DNA of 64,000 nt, from assembly GCA_004835665.1 (NCBI GenBank), contig RBKR01000018.1:682001-746000 (forward strand), given 5' to 3'. Positions 30,704-41,900 of the stretch are shown piece by piece (the first letter of the stretch is position 1; each line of letters opens with the position of its first letter). The position numbers were made by a program, and so were the translations under genes. This stretch comes from Phoma sp. XZ068 (lineage: Eukaryota; Ascomycota; Dothideomycetes; Pleosporales; Didymellaceae). The notes under the pieces were generated by a model. The model had not been told where the DNA came from, ran no database searches, and saw only the letters and a program-made list of their open reading frames with translations.

Positions 30704-33034
30704 TTACTGTAGCACTATATACCTCGTTCGCGGTTGTGCCGCGATCCATGCGTCTTCGTGTATGACTCCCACACCAAAGCGACCCGCTGCACCAGAACCT
30801 CTCTGCCTGCCTTCAGCAATCAGCATGACACTAAGATAACACCAGTCTCTCCGTGGAAAAACACTTTCGTCGAAGAAAGGCATTGATTTGGTCAGCTGTA
30901 GCGACCTCGACAGCAATATGAAGTCATGAACGTCTCCCTCAATGAGAAGGTGCTCAACGGCTTCCTTTCTTAAAAGTATCGAGCCGGCTGCATTCCCGTT
31001 GCTGTCGAAAAGTGTTAAATTATCGAAAGCATCCTTTCTGATCCCGCCGTATGTGCCAAGTGGGTAACTTCCTCCGGTGATTCTGAACCGTGCAATTGTA
31101 CTCCAAGATGCGAGATGCAAAGACGGATTCCAGACACCATCATCTAGTATCAGCTCGTTTCTCGGCCGTAAACGTTGTTGAATCTCAGAAGGTAAAGCTC
31201 CGGGCCCGAGAGCACTGGTTCTGTTGCCCCATTTTTCTCTTGTCTTTTCGTGCATTGTTGGCGTATCCAGCTTCCATGCTGTCTTTCTGTCTGTGATGAA
31301 CCATTGTGCTTCGCCTACAAGATATGTCTCCTGATTACCCATGGATATGGGTGGGAAAACCAGGTTGTACGTGGTTCGTGACATCCACCCCGCCCAGGTC
31401 CACGATGGATACGGAAACACCCTTGTCCCATCCTTTTGCTTCACTGACCTCAGGACAAACTCACCGAGTGTAATCCACAAGAGAGCCTCATGAAAGTATC
31501 GTTCTGGTAGGCCAGCAATGAACTGTGTCCGGAACGTCCTCTTCAGAATGGTGATCACGCCCTGAAAAGCGAAAAGTATATCTCCAGGGTTTGTCATGTT
31601 ACGGTCGCTATATTGGAAGTGCAACATCCTGTAGGTATGGATGGCTTCAATAGGATTCGTTGAGAGACTGCGTGATATCCATGCAATCTCGCCATAACAG
31701 TCAATAGGGATCTTCGTATCTCCAGGGTTATACAAGGTTGTGAGCACATAGTTGTACGCGTGCGGTGACTGCGCTTCGCCCACAGTATCCTCGGCGAAAA
31801 CCGCGCATGAACATTGGAAGTAGAGCTGGAGATCGGTGAAGTACAGCTTTCGACGCGCCATTACAAATTCTTGAAACGTCCAGGCCCGTGTAGTCCACCT
31901 ACTGTATTGGAAAGCGACCTCAACCATTACAAATGGTACCGCAAGGGTCAAGTCGCCTACCTTGCCGATGATCTGTGAGCAAATTCTTGAACCGGGACGA
32001 TACCCAGTCAACCCAATCCCGGGATGCTCCTCTTTTGTTGGTTTCATTCGTACGGTTCTAGGGTCGTGAGGTCTGGATCCTGTTTGGGAATCTGCGCAGA
32101 TGATTGTAATCAATGCCGCACCGTATACCAGGTCCATCTGCTGAATCTGACTCATCTTGTATTCCAAGTCATCTTGTATAATGCAAAGCGCGTCTACCCA
32201 CAAATAGCGTTCTCCAAACTCGCGAACGAAAGATATCGTATCTCTTACGATTGCGGTGAGGTCCTCAACTCTTCTCTCGAGCGCCCTTGGTTGTAACAGC
32301 TCCTCGAAGACTGCCTTTGTGGTTTGGAACGTGGATTCAGCACCTTGCGGCCAACAGTAGCTCAATGCTATGTAATGTCTTCCTTCTGGGAGAGCACAAA
32401 GCTTCATATCCTGGACGTCGATGACTATGAGGTCTCGTGGATTGGCATCCGGCACTGCTGTACTTGTATCATGTGCAGGAACCTCGCAAGCAGTACCATG
32501 CTGAGTCTGGCACACTCGCAACCACTTTTTCGCGAGCTCTACATCAACTCTGTCAGGCTTTATTGGTCTGCCAGAGAACAGTGGTCGGTTGTTGCCTTCG
32601 TCTTCAGCCTCTTCGACAAGAGCGAGCTCGAACCTTAACCCTTCCCAGGCGTCTGTCGGCCACAACTCAAGTGCAATACGGTACCCCTCCTTGTTTTCTG
32701 AGCCCTTTTCTTCAGCCTCGCCATCTCTGCTCCTGGCGAACCTGTAGCTATACATGACACATTGGCCTTCTTCACCCAGCTCCTGGGACCGACTTAGGAG
32801 CCAATCTGGAGACCGCCACTCATCGCGTGCGCCACGATGTGTAATCGCGTCAAAAACAAGGCGACAAAATTCACACTGCGAATATCGTGCGTGGATCTGA
32901 GGAAGGGTTCCAAGGCGGAATGCCTCTTGGGAGGCCCTAATGCCCCCAACGCCGTCAAACTCCGTACGTGAAGCATGTATTTCTTTGGTGAAGTAGGCCT
33001 TGAGATCGATCGTAGCGCAGCTGTTGCACAACAT
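30704..33034 (-). CDS. HET-domain (heterokaryon incompatibility) protein
   Basis: A single exon encodes 776 residues. The first ATG is at 33034; the open frame upstream has only a TTG. The N-terminus has paired cysteines (CNSC, then CEFC after about 55 residues), a pattern often found before HET domains. The HET domain spans about residues 220-375: YIALSYCWPQGAEST, RDTISFVREFGERYLWVDALCIIQDD, and VYGAALITIICADS, followed by TTRAWTFQEFVMARR. HET proteins mediate non-self recognition and cell death when incompatible strains fuse. They are numerous and variable in Pezizomycotina, often at accessory loci. No NACHT, ankyrin or other partner domain is present. The exact allele role is unknown. Confidence 0.92.
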   Translation of the reverse strand: MLCNSCATIDLKAYFTKEIHASRTEFDGVGGIRASQEAFRLGTLPQIHARYSQCEFCRLVFDAITHRGARDEWRSPDWLLSRSQELGEEGQCVMYSYRFARSRDGEAEEKGSENKEGYRIALELWPTDAWEGLRFELALVEEAEDEGNNRPLFSGRPIKPDRVDVELAKKWLRVCQTQHGTACEVPAHDTSTAVPDANPRDLIVIDVQDMKLCALPEGRHYIALSYCWPQGAESTFQTTKAVFEELLQPRALERRVEDLTAIVRDTISFVREFGERYLWVDALCIIQDDLEYKMSQIQQMDLVYGAALITIICADSQTGSRPHDPRTVRMKPTKEEHPGIGLTGYRPGSRICSQIIGKVGDLTLAVPFVMVEVAFQYSRWTTRAWTFQEFVMARRKLYFTDLQLYFQCSCAVFAEDTVGEAQSPHAYNYVLTTLYNPGDTKIPIDCYGEIAWISRSLSTNPIEAIHTYRMLHFQYSDRNMTNPGDILFAFQGVITILKRTFRTQFIAGLPERYFHEALLWITLGEFVLRSVKQKDGTRVFPYPSWTWAGWMSRTTYNLVFPPISMGNQETYLVGEAQWFITDRKTAWKLDTPTMHEKTREKWGNRTSALGPGALPSEIQQRLRPRNELILDDGVWNPSLHLASWSTIARFRITGGSYPLGTYGGIRKDAFDNLTLFDSNGNAAGSILLRKEAVEHLLIEGDVHDFILLSRSLQLTKSMPFFDESVFPRRDWCYLSVMLIAEGRQRGSGAAGRFGVGVIHEDAWIAAQPRTRYIVLQ

Positions 33035-33474
33035 TTTAGTCTCCAAAATGATTTTTGTTTTGTTGCAGTGTGATTGGAGGATATTTCGAGTGCCTGTACG
33101 GGTGACATTGTGTCCAGGTGGGATGGCGGGGTTAACGAATGGTTTCTGCTCTTGTCAGTCAGCTTGCCATTGCCTAATCGGGAGGAAACGCATAGAAACA
33201 GGCAAATAAGTAAGTGGGATCTTTTCCAAACACTTGTAGACAGATACATGTATCATTCTCATTTGCTCTTCGCGCTGGTTTGGCCTTTGGAGTGGGATCA
33301 ATGCCAGATCCATCAGACATACAACCACTGTTCGGACAGAACTATCTTCTTCGTGTACGCAAGCAGAATGCATGCTGTACGTATCCAGAAAGGAAGTCTT
33401 GACCATTAAAGCGTTCAATCGTCCTTCCTTCTCAACACGTCTACACTACATTGGGCATGCGATGAAACCCAAGC
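33035..33474. other. Intergenic region
   Basis: 440 bp lie upstream of the HET gene and downstream of the small membrane protein gene. No feature is recognised. Confidence 0.35.
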
Positions 33475-34132
33475 TTATCTGGCCTTCTTGATAACCTCTT
33501 CAACATCCTCATCCCCCCTGCCGCTCTGCAGATAAAGAAGAGTAAATACTCCCGTTAGTGTCAACCACACATTGCCCCAAACTCCGATACCCATGCTGGT
33601 GTTGTAGTGGCTATCGAGCTTATAGTGCTGATATGCACCAAGGCCGGTTGTGATGTGGTGGAACACAGTCGCAGCAACGACTGCCTTTGCGTATGGCAGA
33701 GCTCCACTGTTCCTGTTAGACTTCAATGCCTTTGGTGTATCGGCACTGTGGATCGCTTTTGGAGCTGGAGACAGAGGAACGGCGTTGGTGAAGGACATAA
33801 GGATCAGAGCAAGGGTAATTAGGCACCAGCCATCGTTACGGATATTGTAGAGTTCGAGGTCGTTTGCGGCGAGGTTGGCTTGGGAGGGAGGTCGGAACCC
33901 TGGGTTGTCAGTTATGCTGAAGCGTTTGTTTGGATGATGTACTTACAACCAACGACCATCAATGGGTCGTAGATACGACATGCCCCTCGAATAGCATACC
34001 AGAACGCCGTACCGTAGGCATAGGCGTGGAAAATCTATTTGAGTCAGTAGCTGTCTTACAAGACAGACACTAGGAGCTCGTTTGCAACTTTGGCATGGGC
34101 CAATTGCTTACTGCTGAATTTACTGAGGGCAT
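33475..34132 (-). CDS. Small multi-spanning membrane protein, three exons
   Basis: I rebuilt this gene from three exons: 34132-34112, 34034-33947 and 33899-33475, with introns of 77 and 47 bp, giving 177 residues. The joins were chosen because they give a continuous, conserved-looking protein: MPSVNSA, then IFHAYAYGTAFWYAIRG, then VVGWFRPPSQANLAAND. Hydrophobic segments are WCLITLALILM, a region near VVAATVFHHITTGLGAY, and WGNVWLTLTGVFTLLYL, so three or four membrane spans are likely. The end is charged (DEDVEEVIKK). I recognise it as the kind of small integral membrane protein common in fungi but cannot name a function. The seven-codon first exon is the least certain part. Confidence 0.72.
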
Positions 34133-35635
34133 GTTTGCTCAATGGAGTAACTATTTGAAGTGGTACAGCTCTGGGAGATTGAGGGCGAGGTACTTAAAGC
34201 TATGTTGCACCGCGTATGTAAATACAAGCGACGTCATAGTTAGCGTGAGATGAGCTGCTTTGGTGTTGCGGGACTGCAGGTCCCAAGTATGGGATATCAT
34301 CGCGCGAGTCTGATTTAGCATAATTGGATCTAGATCCATCCCCAGTGCGGGCAAGTCGGATCGAACCGTGTTTTGGTGGGCGATGAACCTGATGGCTGGG
34401 ATGCGGAATGGAATCCCGGCAAACCACAACAGGTCAAACGTCATACCAGCTGACGAACCAACCACAATATCGACAATCTTGAGCACACATAGCTGTTGCG
34501 AGTTCAGATTAGAGATTCCGCGCTTACGATCATTCCAGCAGTGCAGGACCTGTACGCGTCAGGTCCCTTGACCTCAGGGCATATTACCTCAACTTGGTTC
34601 GATTACAGCCTGACAAGGACGCGCAAGACATATGCCATGTTCCCGAGCATCCATTAATTTTAATAAAACTGTTGTATAGATCGGCCAAAAAAATAGTTTG
34701 TTCGAGAGCTACCGAGGTCCCTGTGGAAATCCTCGCCCTTAATGTGAATATCTTTGGCATCACCGATGTATATATGTATATATATCTAATGCTGGACTTC
34801 AACATTGAATGCCATTTAAACCTACCCACACTGTAGAGCTGTTCACGTGGATCTCATTGAAAAAAGAAGTCGACTTCCCTTGGGCGCCTATAGTTGAGTT
34901 GGAAAAGCAAAGCGGTGGACATCTGCAGCGATCCATTCTCTCACCCCTCGATATAGGTCATAACCCCCGATCAACCTCAATGACCCGTTTGCAGACTATG
35001 GCGTCAAAATCTGAGCAATCACGGAGAAGGCTCGACTGGTATATCAATAGCCGTTATTCAGATATGCACACAATTAGTTGACACATAATATACAATTCAC
35101 CAAACGCATTCTTTCAAGAACCTCAAATTATATCTTAACATCACAATTTCTACTACAATAGCTATGGCGATTGACCCTGGGCCATACCAACTCCGTTCTG
35201 GGTTATTACGATTGCTGGGAACTTCACCTCGTCCCCCTGCCTTGAAATGCGATAGGATGGTCAATTAGAACCAGGCATATGTTGAAACACATTTAGTGAC
35301 GAAGTAGACACCGCGAAACAATATCAAAGCCCAATACACATGAGGGCTTCAAGCTTTCTAACGCTTTCAAGTGCAACATGCGTTGATCAAGGCCATCCCT
35401 AGCATTCGCTCACTCAACCCCACGCCACCACCTTCACCTCCCTTTCTCTCACCACCGTTTGCAGACGTTCCACCTATACCAACGGCTGCAGCCAAGAGAC
35501 CCACCGAGCCTCAAGCTCTCACCTTCACCACACACCGCCGACCCTGCATCTCCAGATATAAACCCCTCCATCGCCCCTCCTTCCTTCCCTATCTCCACTA
35601 TCCAAATCCAAACTCAACAATCTCACACACCCAAA
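34133..35635. other. Gene-poor divergent region
   Basis: About 1.5 kb separate the starts of the membrane protein and the small secreted protein. A minus-strand frame at 34151-34486 is open for 111 codons but starts at GTG and has no family features. AT-rich runs occur at 34760-34800 and 35080-35160. A pyrimidine-rich stretch at 35400-35630 is probably the promoter and leader of the secreted protein gene. Confidence 0.4.
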
Positions 35636-36143
35636 ATGCACTTCCCCCTCCTCACCTTCGTCACCACGACAATCGCAGCCCTCACCACCACCGCCACAAC
35701 CCCACCATCCACTCCCCTCCACCCATCCCACCGCGCAGACGTCCAATCCCTGCTCTCAGCCGCCCACCTCACCAACTCCCCCACCACCGCCGCGAAGAAT
35801 TGCGGCCGGTACATAATCAAGGGAGGATGGGGCTTCGATCTCAACGCCAACGACCGGTGCGCCGACATTGAGAGGTTCGAGGTTATGCATAGGGTGTTTA
35901 ATAATAAGTGTGGAGTTTGCGTTACTTTTGAGTAAGTTTCCCTTGCTGATATTCCGCTTATTTGGTTATCTGGGGGGATTTGGCTGCTGTGGTGCGTGAG
36001 GGCTTGGGTGGGGAGAAACTTGTGCTGACGTGAGGTTTTCTAGGTGGGAGAACTGCGTCGGGAGGATTACGTGGTCGGGGAAGACGGCGGGGACGGAGTT
36101 GGTTGATATTGCGGATAGTCGGAGTTGGTATTGTGTTGCTTGA
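35636..36143 (+). CDS. Small secreted protein with six cysteines
   Basis: Exons 35636-35931 and 36044-36143 with a 112-bp phase-2 intron (GTAAGT...TTTTCTAG) encode 131 residues. The splice is supported by the continuous product CVTFEWENCVGRITWSG and by the early stop if the intron is kept. The N-terminus is a signal peptide (MHFPLLTFVTTTIAALTTT) followed by a Thr/Pro-rich stretch. Six cysteines occur at C56, C75, C92, C95, C103 and C129. An ATG further upstream in frame is absent from the conserved part. The protein looks like a secreted effector candidate or cell wall-associated protein; no family is recognised. The plus-strand leader is unusually pyrimidine-rich. Confidence 0.72.
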
Positions 36144-36410
36144 GGGGTTGGCACGGGGATGACGAGCTTGTGGTCGTGCATTTTGCTACGTGTGAATGGT
36201 GGAGGGGGGTTCGGATTCATTGGTGGCAGCGGGAAATTTACGATGGGGACGGGGAGGTGGACTTCAGTGACGATGAGAACGACCGCGAGGATAAGGGAAG
36301 AAAGGAAAGATTGGACTCGGCAGTCTGAGATACGACAAGGGATCAAATATAAATTGGTGAATGAGCTGGCACTTTTCATTTTGACGATTTTGTGCTCCTA
36401 ACTACATCAC

Positions 36411-38375
36411 TTATTTCGCCTTACCAGTGGGCACCTGGAACGCAACAATCGGCTGCCCATGCTTGAAAGCCTGATCAATACGGAAGAAGCCCTTGCGGTC
36501 AAACTGGATAATATCATCGACCTTGAGCTCAGCAGCGTTGCAGTCGGCAACAGCCTTGGTCCTGGTCTCGGTCTTCTTGTTGAGGAAATCCTCGAGCGTG
36601 TCCTCGGGCTCCAGCTTGTCCTTGGAAATGAGGTAATCGAAGTCGACGAGGTCGATAGGGATGAGCTCCTGGTCCTTGGACAGCCATGTCACCTTCTTCG
36701 AGGTCTTCTTGACGTCACCCTGGAGGTGCAGCTCGAGCTCGAGACCAGTGACGGTCTTGAAGCCGTCCTTGGAGAGGGGGTTGATGGAGTGGGAGATCTT
36801 GCGGACGATGGCGTTGCCCCAGTTCATCAGCGTAATCTCCTCGTCCTGGGCGAACGACTGAGCGTCAGCCTGCTCCATGATGATGTCCTTGCTGAAGACG
36901 ACCTTCTTGGTGCCGAGGTCGTACTTGGCGTGCTTGGGCTTGTCCTCAGTAAGTACACCCTCGCGCGCACCGACAACGGTGACAGGGACCTTGGCATCCT
37001 CGTCGATGGCGATGTAGCGCGCGGCGGTGGGCTCGATGTGCTTCTTGTTGGTGGCCCAGAATGAGTACCAGTCAAGGTTGACAATGTTCTTGGAAGGACC
37101 CTGCTTGAGGATGAACTCCTGGAGAGCGGGAATGACGGCACCGCGGCGGCGGACACCACGGACGGTGGGCATGCGCGGGTCGTCCCAGCCCCAGACGTAG
37201 CCAGCATCAACGATCTTGGTCAGCTTGCGCTTGGAGAGGACAGTGCGGACGAAGTTGAGACGTGCGAAACCCCAGTTGTGGACCTTGCGGAGCTTGAGCT
37301 CGGTGATGAACCATTGGTACTGAGCGTCGCGGTCGTTGTACTCGGTGGTACGCAGAGCGTGTGTGACGCCCTCGAGCGAGTCGACAATGGGGCAGCAGAA
37401 GTCGTAGGTGGGGTACATCTTCCACTTGGAGCCGGTGCGGTGGTGGTCCTCGGGGTTGCATCGGTAGATGACGGGGTCGCGCATGGCCTTGTTCGGGTTG
37501 TCGACAGACATCTTCGCGCGGATGCACCACCTCTTGCCCTCATCGGTGCCCTTCTTCATCTCCTCGAACCTGGCCAAGGTCTCCTCAACGCTCATGTTAC
37601 GGCGCTCGCTGGCAATGCCGTCCATGCGCTCAGCACGCATCTTCTCCTGCGCAGTGTCATCTGCGTAGGCCAGTCCGTCCTTGATAGCCTGGACAGCCCT
37701 CTCGTAGAGCTGGTCAAACCAGTCACTGGTGTAGGAGACCTGGTCAGGCTTAATACCAAGAAGCGCGCAGTCCTCAACGATCGAGTCCTGGAACTCCTCC
37801 TTCTCCTTGCTGGGGTTGGTGTCGTCGAATCGGAGGATGAGCTTGCCCTTGTACTTGGTGTGGGCGAAGTAGTCGTTGAGGAGAGCGGCCTTTGCGTGTC
37901 CAATGTGGAGGTAGCCTCTGTGCGGAGTTAGTCACGCAATACTGCGAGCATGATGATGAACTTACGAAGGCTCAGGTGGGAACCTAGTAACAATACCTGT
38001 CCCATCGCCAACATCCTGCAGACCAATATCGTAGTTGGCATCATCATTGCCGCCCTCCTTCTTACTCCTGCCGCCCTTTGTCGCCTCCTTCGGCCTCTCA
38101 GCCAGAACAACCGACTGCGGGTATGCCTCCTCAATGTACCTAAACCACCTGCACAAGCTAGGCATCAAGTTCTGCTTGACAAAAGCGTGTGCGACGCGGT
38201 TCTCGCGGAGAGTCTTCCAGACGGTGGTGTCGGCATCGGTGATGGTGTAGCCGACAATGTGCGAGCGGAGGGTGAGGTGGGCGTCGAGCTCCTGCAGGTT
38301 GGGCTCAATGGCCTTGAGGTTGAGGGGTTTGAGCGCCTCGGCACGGGTCTGCCACTCGGCGATTTGGGCGTCCAT
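36411..38375 (-). CDS. GUS1: Cytosolic glutamyl-tRNA synthetase
   Basis: Exons 38375-37966 and 37917-36411 with a 48-bp phase-2 intron encode 638 residues. The class I signature RFPPEPSGYLHIGHAKAALL spans the intron; the HIGH motif is intact. The KMSKS-like loop falls at KKVVFSKDIIM. The eukaryote/archaea-type beta-barrel anticodon-binding C-terminus follows. The segment DDTNPSKEKEEFQDSI and the NWGFARLNFVRTVLSKRKL helix point to GluRS rather than GlnRS of the same subfamily, though the two are close. The N-terminal about 130 residues are the GST-like extension that in yeast binds Arc1. It charges tRNA-Glu in the cytosol. Confidence 0.92.
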
Positions 38376-38914
38376 GGTGGGTGTCGTGTGGAGTGGAATG
38401 CTGGGGTGGAAAAGCTGGTGGGATGGTGATGAGTGTTTGGCGGGGCCGTGGTTTCTTATCGATAGGGCGACTCATTGTGGCACACGACAACGACTCATCA
38501 GCCCTGACAACTTACGTATGACTTGCAGTCATTAGTCGTGTAGGGTTTCCAGTATTGACCTAGTTCTGGGAAAACAAAATCTTCATGGGCTTTCTTTACG
38601 ACGGCTCTGACCAGGAAATATCGATATCAGTTGCGAGACCTACTCATTCACTAAGGGAAGAAAACATCACTGACAAAAGACAAACAACACTGAGAACGCA
38701 ACCATTCATTGTATCCTACACTACACCAGACCAGACCAACGCCGGCTATGCAATGCTATCCTCGGAATAATGCAATCCTCGTCTAACGCCAAACCATTAC
38801 ATCAATAAGTATACCAAGCTTTTGGTCAAGAAGCAGACATCCACTCATACAACTATCGTTAAAACATCATGTCGTCGATCGACATCCCTGAGGGTAGAGC
38901 TCATCTGGAAGAGC
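38376..38914. other. Intergenic region
   Basis: 539 bp lie upstream of GUS1 and downstream of CYK3. No feature is recognised beyond the presumed GUS1 promoter near 38380-38560. Confidence 0.35.
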
Positions 38915-41900
38915 TCAGTTGCACTCCCACTGTGCGAAAACACACCACCTCGCACTCCGATCCGCCAGGACTAGTCCCCTCCACGTACCCTTCTCTCCAA
39001 TCTTGATGACGGTTTCCCAAGCCGTCCCGTCAGTATCGCTCAACGGACTGACATGTTCGCTCTTTCTCGTTAGCCTGATGATCTTGCCGCTCGGAGTCTG
39101 AATGGCGAGTTTGGCCGGCTTCATTCCACTGCTACCGTTCGACCCTGACGAAGCTTGAGATGGATTGGTGTAGTTGCTGCCAGTAGCTGAGATGGACTGC
39201 ATGCTCATAGCTGATGCAGGGCGCGCGAAAGGATTGGGTGATGCGCGGCCAGTGAGCGGCGTCGCCGGTTCCGTGCGCGTCGTCGACGAAGGGTGTTGCC
39301 TAACACAGAAGACGAATGTGTTATTGAGAACGAGGTTGGAGCACTGAGGCTGTGCGACATAGAGATCATGGCGCTGAGCGTGGGGCGTCGGATGGAGAGT
39401 CAAGAACGAGTATGGAGGGTTGCTGCCGGTGTGCGTTATTGGGAGACCAATGGCTATTGTGTGCGGGTTCTGCTTGTTGGAGTGCTGGAAAAAGTTAGTA
39501 TTCGTGAGGTTACCGATGGGGGATGGAACTTACCATGAGTCCACGAGGCCCGGCAAAGATCTTGAGCACACCTTGGCCCTCGTCTCCGGGCAGCAACGCT
39601 TTGACAGTGTAGCGCTTCTGGCCATCGACCCATTCCGCCTGCGCAAGCGCTGGCTTGCGAACAAAGTCGCCACTCTCGAAATAGTCGCCATCGGCATCCT
39701 GCGAGTATGCTCTGGCTTCCACCTCAGCAACGCACTCGACATCCTCAGGGACGTTGACATATACGTGCGCCATCTCAAGGTTGTCAAGATTCAGCATGCT
39801 GGTATCGAAGTCGATGACCTTCAGTCCATGCTTAAAGTAGGTGGGCGTCGCACACGGTAGAGCCATGAGGATGTCATGAGGCTGAGGTGGACAGATATGC
39901 TGCTGTTCAGGCAGTAGTGGAACGTGCGAGTAGCAGATCTCGAGCGGGCGAGCCAGGAAGTACCAGCTTTCAGCAACCTGGGATCCAGCACTCGAAAAGT
40001 GCACACGTTTCGGATTCGTTGGTCCCGCGAGGGAGCAATCCATCATCCGCCATTCACCATCGACAATGACCGCGTTCCACGAATGGTTTGGTCGGGCGAC
40101 ACTCTCTAGATCCAAAGGCTCTCCAGGAGTCTTCAGGTAACCGCGCACGACCTCAGCGTGAAGTCCAACGGAAGCACACATCTCAGCGACCACCATAGCA
40201 ATCTCCTGGGAGCAGCCACGTTTGCTCTGGAGCACATGGCGGGTGTCCATCTCGCCCTCGAAGTCTTCTTCCCAAGTAATTCGCTCACTGACCCAAGTGA
40301 AGATGGCTCGTAGACGCTGAACGTCGCTCCTAAAAGGCCTGCAGACGTATCCCTGTGCCAAGGCAGCCGAGGTGGTTCCTAGGGGAATACTGTTGATAAA
40401 TCGGGTACCCTTGTCAACATGGGCCAAGCTACATGCAGCAAAGTCAATAGGCTCAGCAATTGGCAGCCCATCAAGGCCTTCATCACCCTCGACAGACTCG
40501 TTGAGAATATCAACCGGATTCAGAGCAGGGTAGTCCATCATCTGGCAGCGCTCTGCTCTCTCGATGCGCTCGTTCTTGCTCAACGAGTTGGAGCGGTTGA
40601 CGTCTCGACGCACTTGCACCCAGTCTGTTGTGCCGAGCCCACCGTCTCTGCTTGGGGTTGGTTGATGAGCTGCTGAGCCACCAGCAAAGCCTGCTGGTGT
40701 GCTGGTCTCCATGCGGGTGCCTGCCCTGCTGGCTGCACGGCTTGCAGCACGACTGGCTGCACGAGATGCTGGCCTACTGATTGTCTCCATGGTACTGCGA
40801 GCATTGGCAGCTTGAGTCTTGGCCGAGTCAATCATTTTGCGGAAGAATCCACTTCGCCTGGCTTTTGGTTGCATCAGACCACCAAGAGGGTCCGGATTCT
40901 CCGCTCCGGGTGTGCTGGGCTGTGTTGACTGCTGTTGCTGGTCGCTCGAACTAGGTCGGGAATGGGAAGCATGGCTCGAGTGATACGTGACGCCAGTGAA
41001 AGGTGTCTCTGGTCGTCCGTCGTCGAATCCAAACCCTTTGCCAGCTCCACGGTCTCCCACTGCACTTCGAGAGTTGTCATTGGCAAACTTCTTGCGATAG
41101 TAGCTGCCGGCGCTTGTGGAGCTCATAGCTGTGGCGGAGTATCCAGACATCAAGCTGCGATTCGTACTCTCTGTTGTGGTTGTGGAATTGGTTTTGCTGG
41201 TGAACGTCCTGCCGAGACTCTTTCCAAGATCATGTACAGACTTGCGATGGCGTAGTGTCCTGGACTCTTTGCGGTCGACATCTGCGCCGTCCTTGATTGG
41301 CGACGGTCCTGGCCTCTGATATGCCGAGTTCTTGGCTGGCACTGGAGGAGGCGTGCTCTTGCCCCCCATGAACAACTCGTCCTTCTTCTTTTTCTTGTTG
41401 GCTTCCATCTGATGCATACGTCTTAAACGGCTCTCCATCCGCTTGACGTATTCGTCCACATCTGGTGGGCCTTGGACAGGACCATCGTCATCGTCATCAC
41501 CCAAACGACTGCCGCTTCTGTTACCGGTCTGCAATCCAGCCATCCTTGCTGAGGCCTGGTGGACCTGGTCAAACGCGTCAGGGGACCATGGCTGCGAGGG
41601 TGTCTCTGCCTCCGGTGAGGCCATGTCTTGCAGTGAGGACATGACATCATTCATAGCGTTCGTAAGAGGCGAGGGAGTGAATTTCTGGGGGTTCGGAGAA
41701 GGTGGCTCGGGCGTAGTAAAGCGGTCCTGTGGAGGCGGTGCTGGTGAGACTGCTCGGTTGGGATCGTAAGCAACGCGATGCGGTGGAGGGGGTGGAGGCG
41801 GGCCGTCATCCTCTTCTTCCTCTTCATACTGATTCTGGAATTGCTGCGGCGCAGGCGAGGGACTTCGACTCTCCAACTGTTGCTGATATGGTGACGGCGA

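Noticed and set aside
34350..34370. GGTTCGATCC-like tRNA B-box on the minus strand
   Set aside because: No acceptor stem, D-arm or anticodon arm could be paired around it.
34151..34486. Minus-strand frame of 111 codons upstream of the membrane protein
   Set aside because: It starts at GTG, shows no recognised domain and cannot be spliced convincingly to the exons downstream.
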